Shown here: piece after piece, positions 1-10,300 of the stretch
Layout of the letters: each line of letters opens with the position of its first letter
Position numbering within the stretch: position 1 is the stretch's first letter
Assembly (NCBI RefSeq): GCF_013299165.1
Contig: NZ_JAAFKD010000006.1
Location: 62,001-126,000, forward strand
Source of the DNA: Microcoleus sp. bin38.metabat.b11b12b14.051
Lineage (GTDB): Bacteria; Cyanobacteriota; Cyanobacteriia; Cyanobacteriales; Microcoleaceae
Length of the DNA: 64,000 bases
Reading direction: 5' to 3'
The notes under the pieces: model-generated
Database searches by the model: none
What the model was told of the DNA's origin: nothing
What the model saw: the letters and a program-made list of their open reading frames with translations, nothing else
Position numbers and translations under genes: made by a program

Positions 1-61
1 CAGCGCCGCCTCCTTTTGATTTTTGAGTAAATAGTAAAAGTTGATTTGGGTTGTCACCCAT
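1..61 (-). CDS. possible 5' end of a gene running off the left edge
   Basis: On the minus strand an ATG at 61-59 opens a frame that stays open to the window edge (20 codons; the peptide begins MGDNPNQLLLFTQ). It lies 33 bases downstream of the ktrB stop in the same direction, where the regulatory subunit KtrA/TrkA could be expected. However, these residues do not resemble the nucleotide-binding start of KtrA that I know, and no clear ribosome binding site precedes it. The product cannot be named. Confidence 0.3.
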   Translation of the reverse strand, partial: MGDNPNQLLLFTQKSKGGGA

Positions 62-94
62 TGTTTAGATTATCAGCAACTAGGCAGGATTTTT

Positions 95-1429
95 TTATCC
101 AACTAACAAACTTTCCTCAGCATACTTAAAAGTTCTGGGTTTGGGATCGCCGACAGCGGCACTCATTAGCAGTAGCACGCCAACCCGACCTATATACATG
201 GTAGCAATCAAAATTAATTTGCCGATCGCCGAAATCTTGGCTGTAATCCCTGTGGAAAGGCCGACTGTGCCAAAACCTGACATTGCCTCAAATAGCACTT
301 GCATAAATTCTAGTTCGGGATTGGTGATTTCGATTAAAGTTGCAGATGCGATCGCGACCAACAGGGAACCAAAGACTACGCTAATAGTTTTTAGAATCAG
401 TGCTGACGGGATTTGACGCTGATAGCACTGCACCTGTTCCTGACCATCGAGAACTGCTGCGGTACAGCTAAATAATATCCTAAAAGTTGTGGTTTTGATG
501 CCACCGCCGGTGCTGCCGGGACTGGCACCAATAAACATCAGGACGATGGTCATAAATAACGAGGCTTCGGTCATTTTGCTGATGTCAATTGTATTAAATC
601 CCGCCGTGCGAGGAGTAACTGATTGAAACCAAGCGGCCATTACCTTTTGCGGAAAATTGAGAGGTCCGAAAGTTCCTGGGTTGTTGTATTCCAGCACTAA
701 ATATGCTAGGGTTCCTAAAATTAAAAGGAAAGCAGTTGTACTGGTGACAACTTTGAAGTTGAGGGAAAAAACTGTGCAGATAGGGCTTTTGTTGAAGCGA
801 TCGCGTAGCCACAGGTACATTTCCATAATTACTTGATAGCCGATTCCCCCAAATATGATTAAACCACTGATTGTGAAGTTAATTACAGGGGAATTTACAT
901 AGCCAATTAAACTATCTGAGTAGAGGCTAAATCCGGCATTGTTAAAGGCATTAACACTGTGAAATATAGCAGACCAGAGACCGTCTTTAAATCCGTATTT
1001 AGGGACAAAAACCGACATTAACAAAAACACTCCTGTTAATTCAAACAAAGCGGTTGTTGCTATAATTGACTGCACGAGTTGCACTACGCCGGCTAGCCCG
1101 GATTTATCAAGTGATTGTTGCAGGGCAATTTTGTCTTTTAAACCAAAGCGGCGGCCCAATAACAGCAACAACAAAGTTGTGGCTGTCATGTAGCCCAAAC
1201 CTCCTATTTGCACCAGTAAAACTAGGCAGAGTTGTCCCCAAAAAGAGTAATATTTGCCGACATCCACAACCGATAAGCCGGTGACGCAGACGGCGGAAGT
1301 AGAGGTGAAGAGTGCTGTGATTGGATCGCTCCAAGTTCCATCAATTGTGGAAAATGGCATCATTAGTAGTAGAGCACCTGCGGTAATGACGGCGAGAAAG
1401 CCCAAGCAAATGGTTCGCGAGACAGTCAT
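95..1429 (-). CDS. ktrB: KtrB/TrkH-family potassium (sodium-coupled) uptake subunit
   Basis: Integral membrane K+ translocating subunit of the Ktr system, 444 residues, a full length for the family. The sequence shows the fourfold M1-P-M2 architecture of TrkH/KtrB. The four pore-loop glycines are visible in VCVTGL (G51), NNAGFS (G166), PRTAGF (G277) and FGTVGL (G390). A glycine-rich gating loop after the third repeat (GASPGSTGGGIK, about 301-312) is typical of KtrB. The start MTVSRTICLGF matches the start I remember for cyanobacterial KtrB. In Synechocystis KtrB works with KtrA and KtrE in osmotic adaptation; this role is inferred by family. No partner is complete in the window. Confidence 0.9.
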   Translation of the reverse strand: MTVSRTICLGFLAVITAGALLLMMPFSTIDGTWSDPITALFTSTSAVCVTGLSVVDVGKYYSFWGQLCLVLLVQIGGLGYMTATTLLLLLLGRRFGLKDKIALQQSLDKSGLAGVVQLVQSIIATTALFELTGVFLLMSVFVPKYGFKDGLWSAIFHSVNAFNNAGFSLYSDSLIGYVNSPVINFTISGLIIFGGIGYQVIMEMYLWLRDRFNKSPICTVFSLNFKVVTSTTAFLLILGTLAYLVLEYNNPGTFGPLNFPQKVMAAWFQSVTPRTAGFNTIDISKMTEASLFMTIVLMFIGASPGSTGGGIKTTTFRILFSCTAAVLDGQEQVQCYQRQIPSALILKTISVVFGSLLVAIASATLIEITNPELEFMQVLFEAMSGFGTVGLSTGITAKISAIGKLILIATMYIGRVGVLLLMSAAVGDPKPRTFKYAEESLLVG

Positions 1430-1445
1430 GCGATTTTAGATTTAA

Positions 1446-1490
1446 GATTGAAGAATTTGAGATTGAAGAATTTGAGATTGAAGAATTTGA
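1446..1490. repeat. 3 x 15-bp tandem repeat upstream of ktrB
   Basis: Three perfect copies of GATTGAAGAATTTGA (1446-1460, 1461-1475, 1476-1490), followed by decaying copies up to about 1535 (GATTTGGGATTTGA, GATTTGAGATTTGAG). It lies in the divergent spacer between ktrB and the tocopherol methyltransferase gene, close to where a ktrB promoter should be. Otherwise the spacer 1430-1684 shows nothing I can name. Confidence 0.8.
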
Positions 1491-1684
1491 GATTTGGGAT
1501 TTGAAAGGGAACCCAGAAATCGATTTGAGATTTGAGAGGTAGCCCACAAATCGATCGCCCGGCTTGAAATCAGGACATCTGTCCTAGTGCGAGTGCCTGA
1601 GGCCGATCGCCAAAAATCGCAAAACTTCGATGACAACATTGGGGAAATAACGGTAGAATTCCTTTAATAACTTGCGATCCGGCT

Positions 1685-2638
1685 ATGACATCAACACTTT
1701 ACCAGCAAATTCAGCAACTATATGACGCTTCTAGCGGTTTGTGGGAGCAGGTGTGGGGCGAACATATGCACCACGGGTTCTACGGCCCGGATGGCAATCT
1801 GAAAAAAGAGCGGCGACAAGCTCAGATTGATTTGATCGAAGAACTGCTGGGCGAGGCTGGAGTAACGTCTGTTGCAGCAGGAACGGAACCTTACCGCATT
1901 CTGGATGTCGGTTGCGGAATCGGGGGGAGCACGCTGTATTTGACTCAAAAGTTTAGCTCGATCGCGCCAAATAATTTAAAGTCGGATGGTGGGGTCGAGA
2001 TCGATTCGAGTCGATCGACACAAGATAAGACGATCCCGAGAGTTACAGCTACGGGCATTACTCTGAGTCCGGTACAGGCAAAAAGAGCAACGGAACGCGC
2101 TCAAAGTGCTGGACTCGAAAGCAATGTCAATTTTTTGGTGGCAGATGCTTTGAATATGCCTTTTCCTGATGAGTCTTTTGATTTGGTTTGGTCGCTCGAA
2201 AGCGGCGAACATATGCCAGACAAAATTAAGTTTTTGCAGGAATGTTGCCGCGTGCTCAAGCCGGGAGGAACTTTGATTTTGGCGACTTGGTGTCACCGTC
2301 CGCTGGGAGAAACGAAGGGAGAATTGACTGATGCAGAGAGAAGGGAATTGGCAGAAATTTACCGGGTTTATGCTTTGCCTTACGTGATTTCTTTGCCGGA
2401 ATACGAGGAAATTGTTCGCAGTTTGCCTTTTACAAGTATTCGCAGTGCGGATTGGTCAAAGGCGGTTGCTCCGTTTTGGGATGTGGTGATCGATTCTGCT
2501 TTGACTCCGAGCGCGATTTGGGGTTTGCTAACTAGCGGTTGGACGACTGTTCAAGCTGCACTTGCTCTCGGATTGATGAGTCGGGGATATGAGAGCGGAC
2601 TGATTCGTTTCGGATTGATTTGTGCTGTAAAATCTTAG
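1685..2638 (+). CDS. gamma-tocopherol C-methyltransferase
   Basis: Class I SAM-dependent methyltransferase, 317 residues, predicted to methylate gamma- to alpha-tocopherol in the last step of vitamin E synthesis. SAM motif I is ILDVGCGIGG (72-81). The diagnostic segments VWGEHMHHGFYGP (about 24-36) and WSLESGEHMP (about 178-187) match Synechocystis Slr0089 as I recall it, as does LILATWCHRP. Compared with Slr0089 there is no N-terminal signal-like extension. There is an extra stretch of about 25-30 polar residues (about 91-119) between the strand after motif I and the ATGITLSPVQ segment, where related enzymes run straight on. The phytyltransferase of the same pathway follows 406 bases downstream on the same strand. 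An MPBQ methyltransferase is the main alternative and less likely. Confidence 0.87.
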   Translation: MTSTLYQQIQQLYDASSGLWEQVWGEHMHHGFYGPDGNLKKERRQAQIDLIEELLGEAGVTSVAAGTEPYRILDVGCGIGGSTLYLTQKFSSIAPNNLKSDGGVEIDSSRSTQDKTIPRVTATGITLSPVQAKRATERAQSAGLESNVNFLVADALNMPFPDESFDLVWSLESGEHMPDKIKFLQECCRVLKPGGTLILATWCHRPLGETKGELTDAERRELAEIYRVYALPYVISLPEYEEIVRSLPFTSIRSADWSKAVAPFWDVVIDSALTPSAIWGLLTSGWTTVQAALALGLMSRGYESGLIRFGLICAVKS

Positions 2639-2719
2639 GGATGGAGCGGAGAATTTTTGAAGGTTCAGTTAAGGCTAAGGCGCTCCGAAGCATTGCTGTC
2701 AACTTGCGATCGAATGCAG

Positions 2720-2823
2720 TAAGCTGTCGCGCATTTAAATTGCATATTCAGGGCGGGCGGGACGCCGACCCCACAAGACTTTGATGGTTTTTTGATATAC
2801 AATTTGAATGCCGCAACAGCTTA
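2720..2823. mobile_element. miniature inverted-repeat element, copy 1
   Basis: A 104-bp sequence with terminal inverted repeats of about 24 bp: the left end reads TAAGCTGTCGCGCATTTAAA and the right end ends CAACAGCTTA, imperfectly complementary over the whole arm. A second copy with the same ends and a different core sits on the other side of the phytyltransferase gene (4091-4197). It contains no coding sequence. Non-autonomous mobility is inferred from structure and copy number. Confidence 0.65.
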
Positions 2824-2847
2824 TGACTCTACTGTTTGACTGTTAGC

Positions 2848-2892
2848 CCCAATCCCCCCTAACCCCCCGACGATCCGGGGGGAACCGGAAAC
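2848..2892. repeat. CCCCCCTAACCCCCC-type dispersed repeat
   Basis: C-run/G-run palindrome (CCCCCCTAACCCCCCG, a short loop, CCGGGGGG) of the kind scattered through filamentous cyanobacterial genomes. Related copies in this window lie at 48205-48290 (non-coding), 60686-60730 and 63935-63970 (both inside genes). The rest of the spacer to 3044 shows no recognisable element. Confidence 0.6.
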
Positions 2893-3044
2893 TTTCTGAA
2901 AGTAAGTCTTCGATGGGGGATGCGAGGGGGAGCGAGACTCGGCGACAGACGAGATAACTCAAGGGTTTTAGGCGATTGTTGAGAGAAAGTGTAAGGTGTT
3001 GTGCACCTTACAGAATGTTATTTTTTGTGGCAGTTGTGTGATTT

Positions 3045-4043
3045 ATGAGCAACGATTCGATCGGCAAATCTTGGATTGAGCGTGAAAATGGCGAGGCTCC
3101 GCAAAGCTGGGTGCGGGCATTTTGGGAGTTTTCTCGGCCGCACACGATTGTGGGGACTACGTTGAGTGTACTGGCTTTGTACGCGATCGCCCAAAGCAAC
3201 CGGCTGTTGGTGAATCCGGTATTTCTGCCCCTAGCTTTTGCTTGGTTGGCTTGCATTTGTGGCAATATTTATATTGTGGGATTGAACCAGTTAGAAGATG
3301 TGGAAATTGATAAAATAAATAAGCCGTATTTGCCGATCGCCTCGGGAGCTTTTTCTCGCAAGACTGGAGAGGTGATTGTAGTCTCAACGGGAATTTTAGC
3401 GGTTTTGATTGCGCTATTCCAAGGCCCGTTTTTGCTGGCTACGGTTGGCGTGAGTTTGGCGATTGGGACTGCTTATTCTCTGCCGCCAATTCGGCTCAAA
3501 CGCTTTCCTTTTTGGGCGGCGCTGTGCATTTTTACGGTGCGGGGGGCGATCGTCAATCTCGGGCTATTTCTGCACTTTAATTGGGTGTTGAGTTTGTCCA
3601 GGGCGAAAAGCATTTTTTCAGACTGGAGTTTAAATAGTGTGTCTTTTGAGATACCGCCGGAAGTTTGGGTGCTGACGGTGTTTGTGGTGGTGTTTACCGT
3701 GGCGATCGCGATTTTTAAAGATATTCCCGACATGGAGGGCGACAAGCAATACAATATTACTACGTTTACGATCGAGCTGGGCAAGCCTGCGGTCTTTAAT
3801 TTGTCTCGCTGGGTGCTGACGGTTTGCTATTTGGGCGCGAATGGAGCCGCAGCAGTCCTGTTGTCTAGCGTTAATTTAGTGTTTTTTGTCGCGGCTCATT
3901 TGGCGGCTTTGGGTTTGATGTGGTTTTGGAGTTTTAAAGTTGATTTGGACGATTCAAAAGCAATTACTGATTTTTATCAGTTTATCTGGAAGTTGTTTTT
4001 CTTAGAATATTTGATTTTTCCAGCAGCTTGTTGGTTGGGGTAG
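3045..4043 (+). CDS. hpt: homogentisate phytyltransferase
   Basis: UbiA-family membrane prenyltransferase, 332 residues, joining homogentisate to phytyl diphosphate in the first committed step of tocopherol synthesis. The first Asp-rich motif is NQLEDVEIDKINKPYLP (about 86-102) and the second is KDIPDMEGDKQYN (about 226-238), the two Mg-diphosphate-binding sites of the family. The protein is strongly hydrophobic, with about eight or nine membrane segments. The N-terminal EFSRPHTIVGT matches cyanobacterial HPT (Synechocystis Slr1736). The likely loop around 185-205 is longer than usual. ATG 3045 is used; no clear Shine-Dalgarno precedes it. It clusters with the tocopherol methyltransferase and is bracketed by two copies of a miniature element. 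Confidence 0.9.
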   Translation: MSNDSIGKSWIERENGEAPQSWVRAFWEFSRPHTIVGTTLSVLALYAIAQSNRLLVNPVFLPLAFAWLACICGNIYIVGLNQLEDVEIDKINKPYLPIASGAFSRKTGEVIVVSTGILAVLIALFQGPFLLATVGVSLAIGTAYSLPPIRLKRFPFWAALCIFTVRGAIVNLGLFLHFNWVLSLSRAKSIFSDWSLNSVSFEIPPEVWVLTVFVVVFTVAIAIFKDIPDMEGDKQYNITTFTIELGKPAVFNLSRWVLTVCYLGANGAAAVLLSSVNLVFFVAAHLAALGLMWFWSFKVDLDDSKAITDFYQFIWKLFFLEYLIFPAACWLG

Positions 4044-4090
4044 AAGTTCAATAGCGGATGCAAGTAACGGATTTAATGGATAGAGATAAA

Positions 4091-4197
4091 TTAGGCTGTC
4101 GCGCATTTAAATTACATATTCGGTACGGGCTAGAAGCCCATACCACTCATTGTTTGATTTATTTTGCATACACAATTTAAATGTAGAACAGCTTAGG
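4091..4197. mobile_element. miniature inverted-repeat element, copy 2
   Basis: A 107-bp copy of the element at 2720-2823. It begins TTAGGCTGTCGCGCATTTAA and ends AAATGTAGAACAGCTTAGG; the ends are imperfect inverted repeats of each other. The core differs (TACGGGCTAGAAGCCCATACC), so only the ends are conserved between copies, as in a family moved by a transposase acting in trans. Confidence 0.65.
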
Positions 4198-4384
4198 TAA
4201 CGGATTCGCTTTATTTGGATTTAACGGAATTAACGAATGGATGTTGAGGAAAGAAGGGAAGAAGGCTCGCTGCGGCTGCGGTATTCGGGCAAAAAAAAAG
4301 GGAAGAAGGAAGGAAGGAAGAGTTAACGGATTAGAGTAAGTTGGTAATTACAAGTTAGCGAACTCCCAAACAACACAGACAACT
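4198..4384. other. purine-rich spacer before the giant TPR gene
   Basis: Contains a long run of A and G (GAAGAAGG-type, about 4247-4322, broken by a short GC-rich stretch). No convincing promoter box was found. The mirror-image pyrimidine tract near 32421-32474 is the same kind of low-complexity sequence on the other strand. Confidence 0.5.
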
Positions 4385-7300
4385 ATGGCTTCTCAAAAAA
4401 AATCTCGAAAAACTGCCTGCAAATTGGATGTAGAACACTCTTTGAAAATAGCTTGGGAACATCACCAAGCGGGGCGTTTGTTAGAAGCTGAGAATTTGTA
4501 TCGGCAAATTGTAGAAGCGCAGCCGGAATCAGCAAATGTGTTGTGCTTGCTGGGAATAGCGCTGAGACAGCAGGGAAAAATTGCCTCGGCGCTGGAATTT
4601 TACGATCGCGCGATCGCCCAAAACCCCGATTTTGTTGAAGCACATTTAAACAAGGCTCATGTTTTGATGGATGTCGGCGAAAGTCAAAGGGCGATCGTTA
4701 GTTACGAGCAAGTCATCAAAATTCAACCGGATTCCTCGCTAGCATACAATAATTTGGGCTGGCTCAAACAGCACTCTGGCGAAATTGACTCGGCAATTTT
4801 ATATTATCAAACAGCGCTGGCTCTCGACCCCAATTTGCTGGAAACCGCGCACAATTTAGCAAGATTATTTACAGAAAAAAATCAATTAAACGATGCAGAA
4901 GCCTGTTACAGGCACGTCTTAAAAATAAATCCTAAATTGACATCTTCTCTGCTGGGCTTGGGGACAGTTTTGCAGCAGCAAGGTAAATTAACCGAAGCTT
5001 TCAACTGCTACCAGCAAGCTCTAGAAATAGAACCAAACAATGCCGACGCTCAGAACAATATGGGAGCATTCTACCACGAGCAAGGCAATACAAAAGCAGC
5101 AATATCGCATTACCGACAAGCATTAAGCTTAAAGCCGGACTTAGTGGATGCTATTAACAACCTCGGACACGCTTTGGTAGATGTAGGAGAATTTCAAGAG
5201 GCTTTTTTGTGTCACAGTCGAGCCTTGGAATTGCAGCCAGATAACGCCGTCGCTCACCTGGAATTAGCTTTGACTTTGCTGTTGTTTGGAGATTACCAGC
5301 GAGGTTTTGCTGAGTACGAGTGGCGGTGGCGCACTCCACAACTACAACCGAGACATTTTCCACAGCCGCTTTGGGATGGTTCGGATTTGCACTTTAAAAC
5401 TATTTTACTCCACGTCGAGCAAGGCTTCGGCGATTCGATTCAGTTTATTCGCTACGCGCCGCTCCTGTGCAGCCGAGGTGCTAAAGTTATGGTGGCTTGC
5501 TATCCGGAACTGATGCGGTTGTTTGCAACTGTGGGCGGGATTGAATATTTATCAGTTAGTTTAGAAGGTTTGCCAGCATTTGATGTTCACGCTCCGCTGA
5601 TGAGTTTGTCGCGAATTTTGGGGACAACTCTCGACACAATCCCGGCAAATGTTCCTTATTTAAGTCCGCCTGCTGAGTGTAAATTTGCGCTGGCTTCTGA
5701 TGCAAAGTTGAAGGTGGGGATTGTGTGGGCGGGAAGTCCGCAGCGGCGCAAAGATCGCGATCGCTCTTGCAATTTGCAGGATTTTGTGCGGTTTTTTGAT
5801 GTGCCGGGAATTGCTTTTTATAGTTTACAAAAAAACTTGTCGCAGAGCGATCGCACTTTGCTCAACCAGCATTTAGTACCGGATTTGAGCCCGCACCTGA
5901 GCGACTTTGCTGATACGGCTTCGGCGATATCCCAACTCGATTTAGTGATTAGTGTCGATACTTCTGTGGCGCACCTAGCGGGTGCTTTGGGAAAACCGGT
6001 GTGGGTGTTGCTGTCTTTTGCTCCTGACTGGCGCTGGCTGCTAGAGCGCGATGACAATCCTTGGTATCCAACAGCAAGGCTGTTTCGCCAAAATCAGCGG
6101 GAAAATTGGCAAGAGTTGTTTCAGGAAGTACACGCGGCTTTGAGTTTATTTGCGATCGCCAATGCTGCTGATTCCGAGGATTTAGGGCAAAATCTGCCGC
6201 TGGAAATGACTGTGGATGCGGCGGGGCTGGAAATGACAGGCGCCAGTGAGAGTCAACAAATATTTTTGACAGCGGGGGAAGCGCCCGCTAACGGCTCCGC
6301 AGTCCAAAAATTGCCGTTTGTTGACACATCGGCGATCGCCAATTCCGTGGTGTTAGAGAATTTATTGCGGCAAGCCGAATATTTAATGGAAACTGGCGAC
6401 AAGCAAGAGGCGATCGCCGTTTACGAACAAATCATCTCTCTGGAGCCAAATTGCGTGCAAGCGCGGATTAATTTTGGTTTTCTCAAACAAGAAAACGGCG
6501 AGTTAGAGGCAGCTATCCCGCATTATCGAGAAGCTTTGGCGCTCGATCCAAATATTCCTCAAACAGCTTACAACTTAGCACAGATTTTTGAGGAACAAGG
6601 TCAAGTCGAAGAGGCGATCGCCCATTACGAACAAGCTCTTGTTGCGGAACCGGATTTCGTGCCGGCACTGATTAATTTAGCGGTGGTGCTGCAAGAAAAG
6701 GGCGAGCTGTTAGAAGCTCTTAACCTGTATCGGCGGGCGCTAGAAATTCAGCCGCATAGCTGGGAAGCATACAACAATCTGGCAACAGTGCTGCAACAAC
6801 AGGGCAATTTAGAAGATGCGCTGGAATATTATCACAAAGCTCTGGAGTTGCTGCCGGATTTTGTGGAAGCAATCAACAATTTAGGCAGGACTTTTCTGGA
6901 AAAAGGAGCGCTGGAAGATGCGATCGCCTGTTACAGGCGGGCGATTAGTTTAAGTCCAGATCATGCCAGCGCTCACCTGAATTTGTCCTTGGCTTTGCTG
7001 CTGTCGGGAGATTTGGAAAATGGTCTCGCCGAATACGAGTGGCGCTGGAAAATTAAAGAATTTCAAACCGGGCATACTTGTTTTTTGACGGGGCCGGAAA
7101 ATGCAGTTTCGGTGAGAGAATACCGGCCGCTGTGGGATGGTTCAAATTTGCAGGGAAAGACTATTTTGCTGCACGCTGAGCAAGGTTTGGGCGATTCGAT
7201 TCAGTTTGTGCGCTACGCTGCGATGGTGAAGCAGAAAGGCGGTAGGGTAATTGTGGGTTGTTACCCGCAAGTGCAGCGTTTGTTTGCAACGGTTGAGGGA

Positions 7301-10300
7301 ATTGATTTGCTGATTGTTAGGGGTGAGCCGCTGCCGGAATTTGACGTGCAAGTGCCGATGTTGAGTTTGCCCTACGCGATGGGTACTACCCTCGAAACAA
7401 TCCCCGCAATTACTGCTTATTTATCTCCACCTGCTGGTGCAGAATTTGCGCTTTTACCCGATCGCAATTTGAAAGTTGGGATTGTCTGGGCGGGAAATCC
7501 CAAACACCGCAAAAATATGCAGCGATCTTGTAGTTTAAGTCAGTTTCTACCGCTTTTGGACGTGGCGGGGGTAACTTTTTACAGCTTGCAGAAAGAGGTT
7601 TCTGAGGCCGATCGCGCTGTGTTGGATCGAACGCCGATCGTCGATTTGAGCCCGCATTTTGGCGATTTGGCGGATACTGCTGCTGCGATCGCCCAACTGG
7701 ATTTGGTGATTGCTGTCGATACGGCTGTCGCCCATTTGGCGGGGGCTTTGGGCAAGCCTGTCTGGATTTTGCTGGCGTTTTCGCCGGATTGGCGGTGGTT
7801 GTTGGAGCGCTCAGACAGTCCTTGGTATCCGACGGCGCGGCTGTTCCGCCAGCACCAGCGGGGCGATTGGGAACCTGTTTTCGCTCGGGTGGCTCAGGCT
7901 CTGGGAAGCATGGTTGCGGCACCGCCTGCGCCTTCTGAGGCGGCGGATGCGGAGTTTCGCTCGGGCCGGGATTTGCAGCAGCAGGGAGACTTTGCCGGTG
8001 CGATCGAATGTTACGAGCGGGCGATCGCGATCGCTCCGGATTACGCCGCCGCTTACAGCAATTTAGGTGTTCTCAAACAGCAAGGCGGGCGGTTGACAGA
8101 GGCGATCGCGCACTACCGTCAAGCTCTCGCCATCGATCGGCAGTTGGCGGAAACTGCGAGCAATTTGGGCAGCGCTTTGGCGGAAGCAGGGGAGATTGCA
8201 GGGGCGATCGCCCAATACGAGCGGGCGCTGTCTTTGAACCCAAATTGCGCCGAAGCCCTGGTGAATTTGGGCGTGCTGCGGGAAGAGCAAGGGGATGTGC
8301 CAGAGGCTATAAAGCATTACCAGGAAGCGGTTCAGCTCAATCCCCATTGCGCGGCGGCTTATTTTAATTTGGGAATTGTGCAGGAGGAACAAGGGCAGGA
8401 AGTGGAAGCGATCGCGAATTACGAGCTGGCGATCGCGAATTACGAACAAGCGATCGATCGCGAGCCAAATTATTTCCACGCTTTGCACAACTTAGCCTAC
8501 GCCTCGATCCGTCAGGGCAAAATTGCTCGCGCGATCGAATTGTACGATCGAGCTCTGGCGTCGCAGCCGAATTTAGTAGAATCTGCGATCGCTTTAGGAA
8601 AATCCCTGCAACAGCAAGACAAGTTAGATGAGGCTGTAGCCGTTTTCCAGCAAGCAATTCACAAGTTCCCGACTCATGCGGGCGCTCGCTGGCATCTGGC
8701 AATTGTCCTGCACAAACAGGGGAAAATTGCCGATGCGATCGCCTGCTACCAGGAAGCTTTGAGCCTGAAACCCGATTTTCCCCAAGCTTGGGACAATCTG
8801 GGTAAAGCTGTTGAGGAAACCGCAAACACCGAAAAGGCGATCGAACCGGGCGATCTTAATAGTCTCAACAGTTTAGAAACTGCTTTGCACGATCGTGGCG
8901 AATTTGCCGCTCCTCTCACCGGCTACAGCCAAGCAGTTGAATTTAATCTCGCCAATCCCGAATCTCACCTCAATTTAGGTTTAGCTTTGCTGCTGGCGGG
9001 AGACTTGCAGCGCGGTTTTTCCGAATACGAATGGCGGCTGCTGGTGGAACGAAAACAGTTTCCCCACCACAAGTTTCATCAGCCACTTTGGGACGGCAAA
9101 GATTTAGCAGGAAAAGCAATTTTGATTTGCCCGGAACAAGGCTTAGGCGATGCAATTCAGTTTGTCCGTTACGTAGATTTAGTCAAGCAAAAAGGCGGTA
9201 GAGTAATTTTTTGGTGTTTGCCGCACTTGGAGCGATTGTTTGCCCAAGTTGCGGGAATTGACGAGTTAATCGTTAGTCCAGAAGCTGCACCGGATTTTCA
9301 AGTGTGCGCGCAGCTATTGAGTTTGCCCTATCTGCTGAAAACAAGTTTAGAAACAATTCCGGCAAAAGTTCCTTATTTAGCTCCGCCGCCGGATTTAAAA
9401 TGTTATTTGCCTAAAAATTCTCAATTTAAAGTGGGAATTGTTTGGTCGGGAAATCCCAAACATTCACAAAATAAGGTACGCTCTTTACCGTTAAAGTTGT
9501 TGGCAAAACTGTTAGATATTCCCCGAGCCGAATTTTACAGTTTGCAAAAGGAACTTACCACAGACGATCGCGCTTTGTTAGAGCAACTGCCGATCGCAGA
9601 TTTAAGCCCTCATTTGGGCGACATGGCCGATACTGCGGCGGCAATCTTGGCTCTAGATTTAGTGATTAGTGTCGATACTTCTGTGGCGCACTTGGCCGGT
9701 GCTTTGGGTAAACCGGTGTGGGTTGTGCTGTGTTTTGTGCCGGATTGGCGGTGGATGTTGGAGGGCGAAGACAGTCCTTGGTATCCGACGGCGCGGCTGT
9801 TTCGCCAGCCAAAGGCGGGGGATTGGGAACCTGTTTTAGCACGAGTTTTGTTGGCGCTGACTGAAAAAATATGCCAGCATCAAACAGCTTTACCGCCCGC
9901 AGCCCCTGAGTCTCATATGGAACTAGCTAAGAAACAGTTTGAGCGCGGAAATCTGCTGAAATCGCAAGGAAAATTTGCCGAGGCGATCGCGTATTTTAAG
10001 AATGCTTTGGTTTTGCAGCCAGATTCGATCGAGTGCGCTACTAATTTAGCGGTGACGCTGCACCAAACAGGCGATTTACCCGAAGCTGCTGTTTATTATC
10101 AGCGCGCGATCGAAATCGACCCGAACTGCCCTCAAGCGCAAAATAACCTGGGAATCTTGCTGCAAGATAGCGGGAATACAGCCGAGGCTGTAATTTGCTT
10201 TCACAGGGCGATCGCCCTAAATCCAATTTACGTCAAAGCTCTCAACAACATCGGCGCCATACTCCAGCACTCCGGCGAGCTCTCAAGTGCGATCGCCTAT

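Noticed and set aside
7410-8825. Open frames on the minus strand and in other plus frames inside the giant gene
   Set aside because: They shadow the TPR and glycosyltransferase repeats of the giant protein and have no recognisable domain or start signal.
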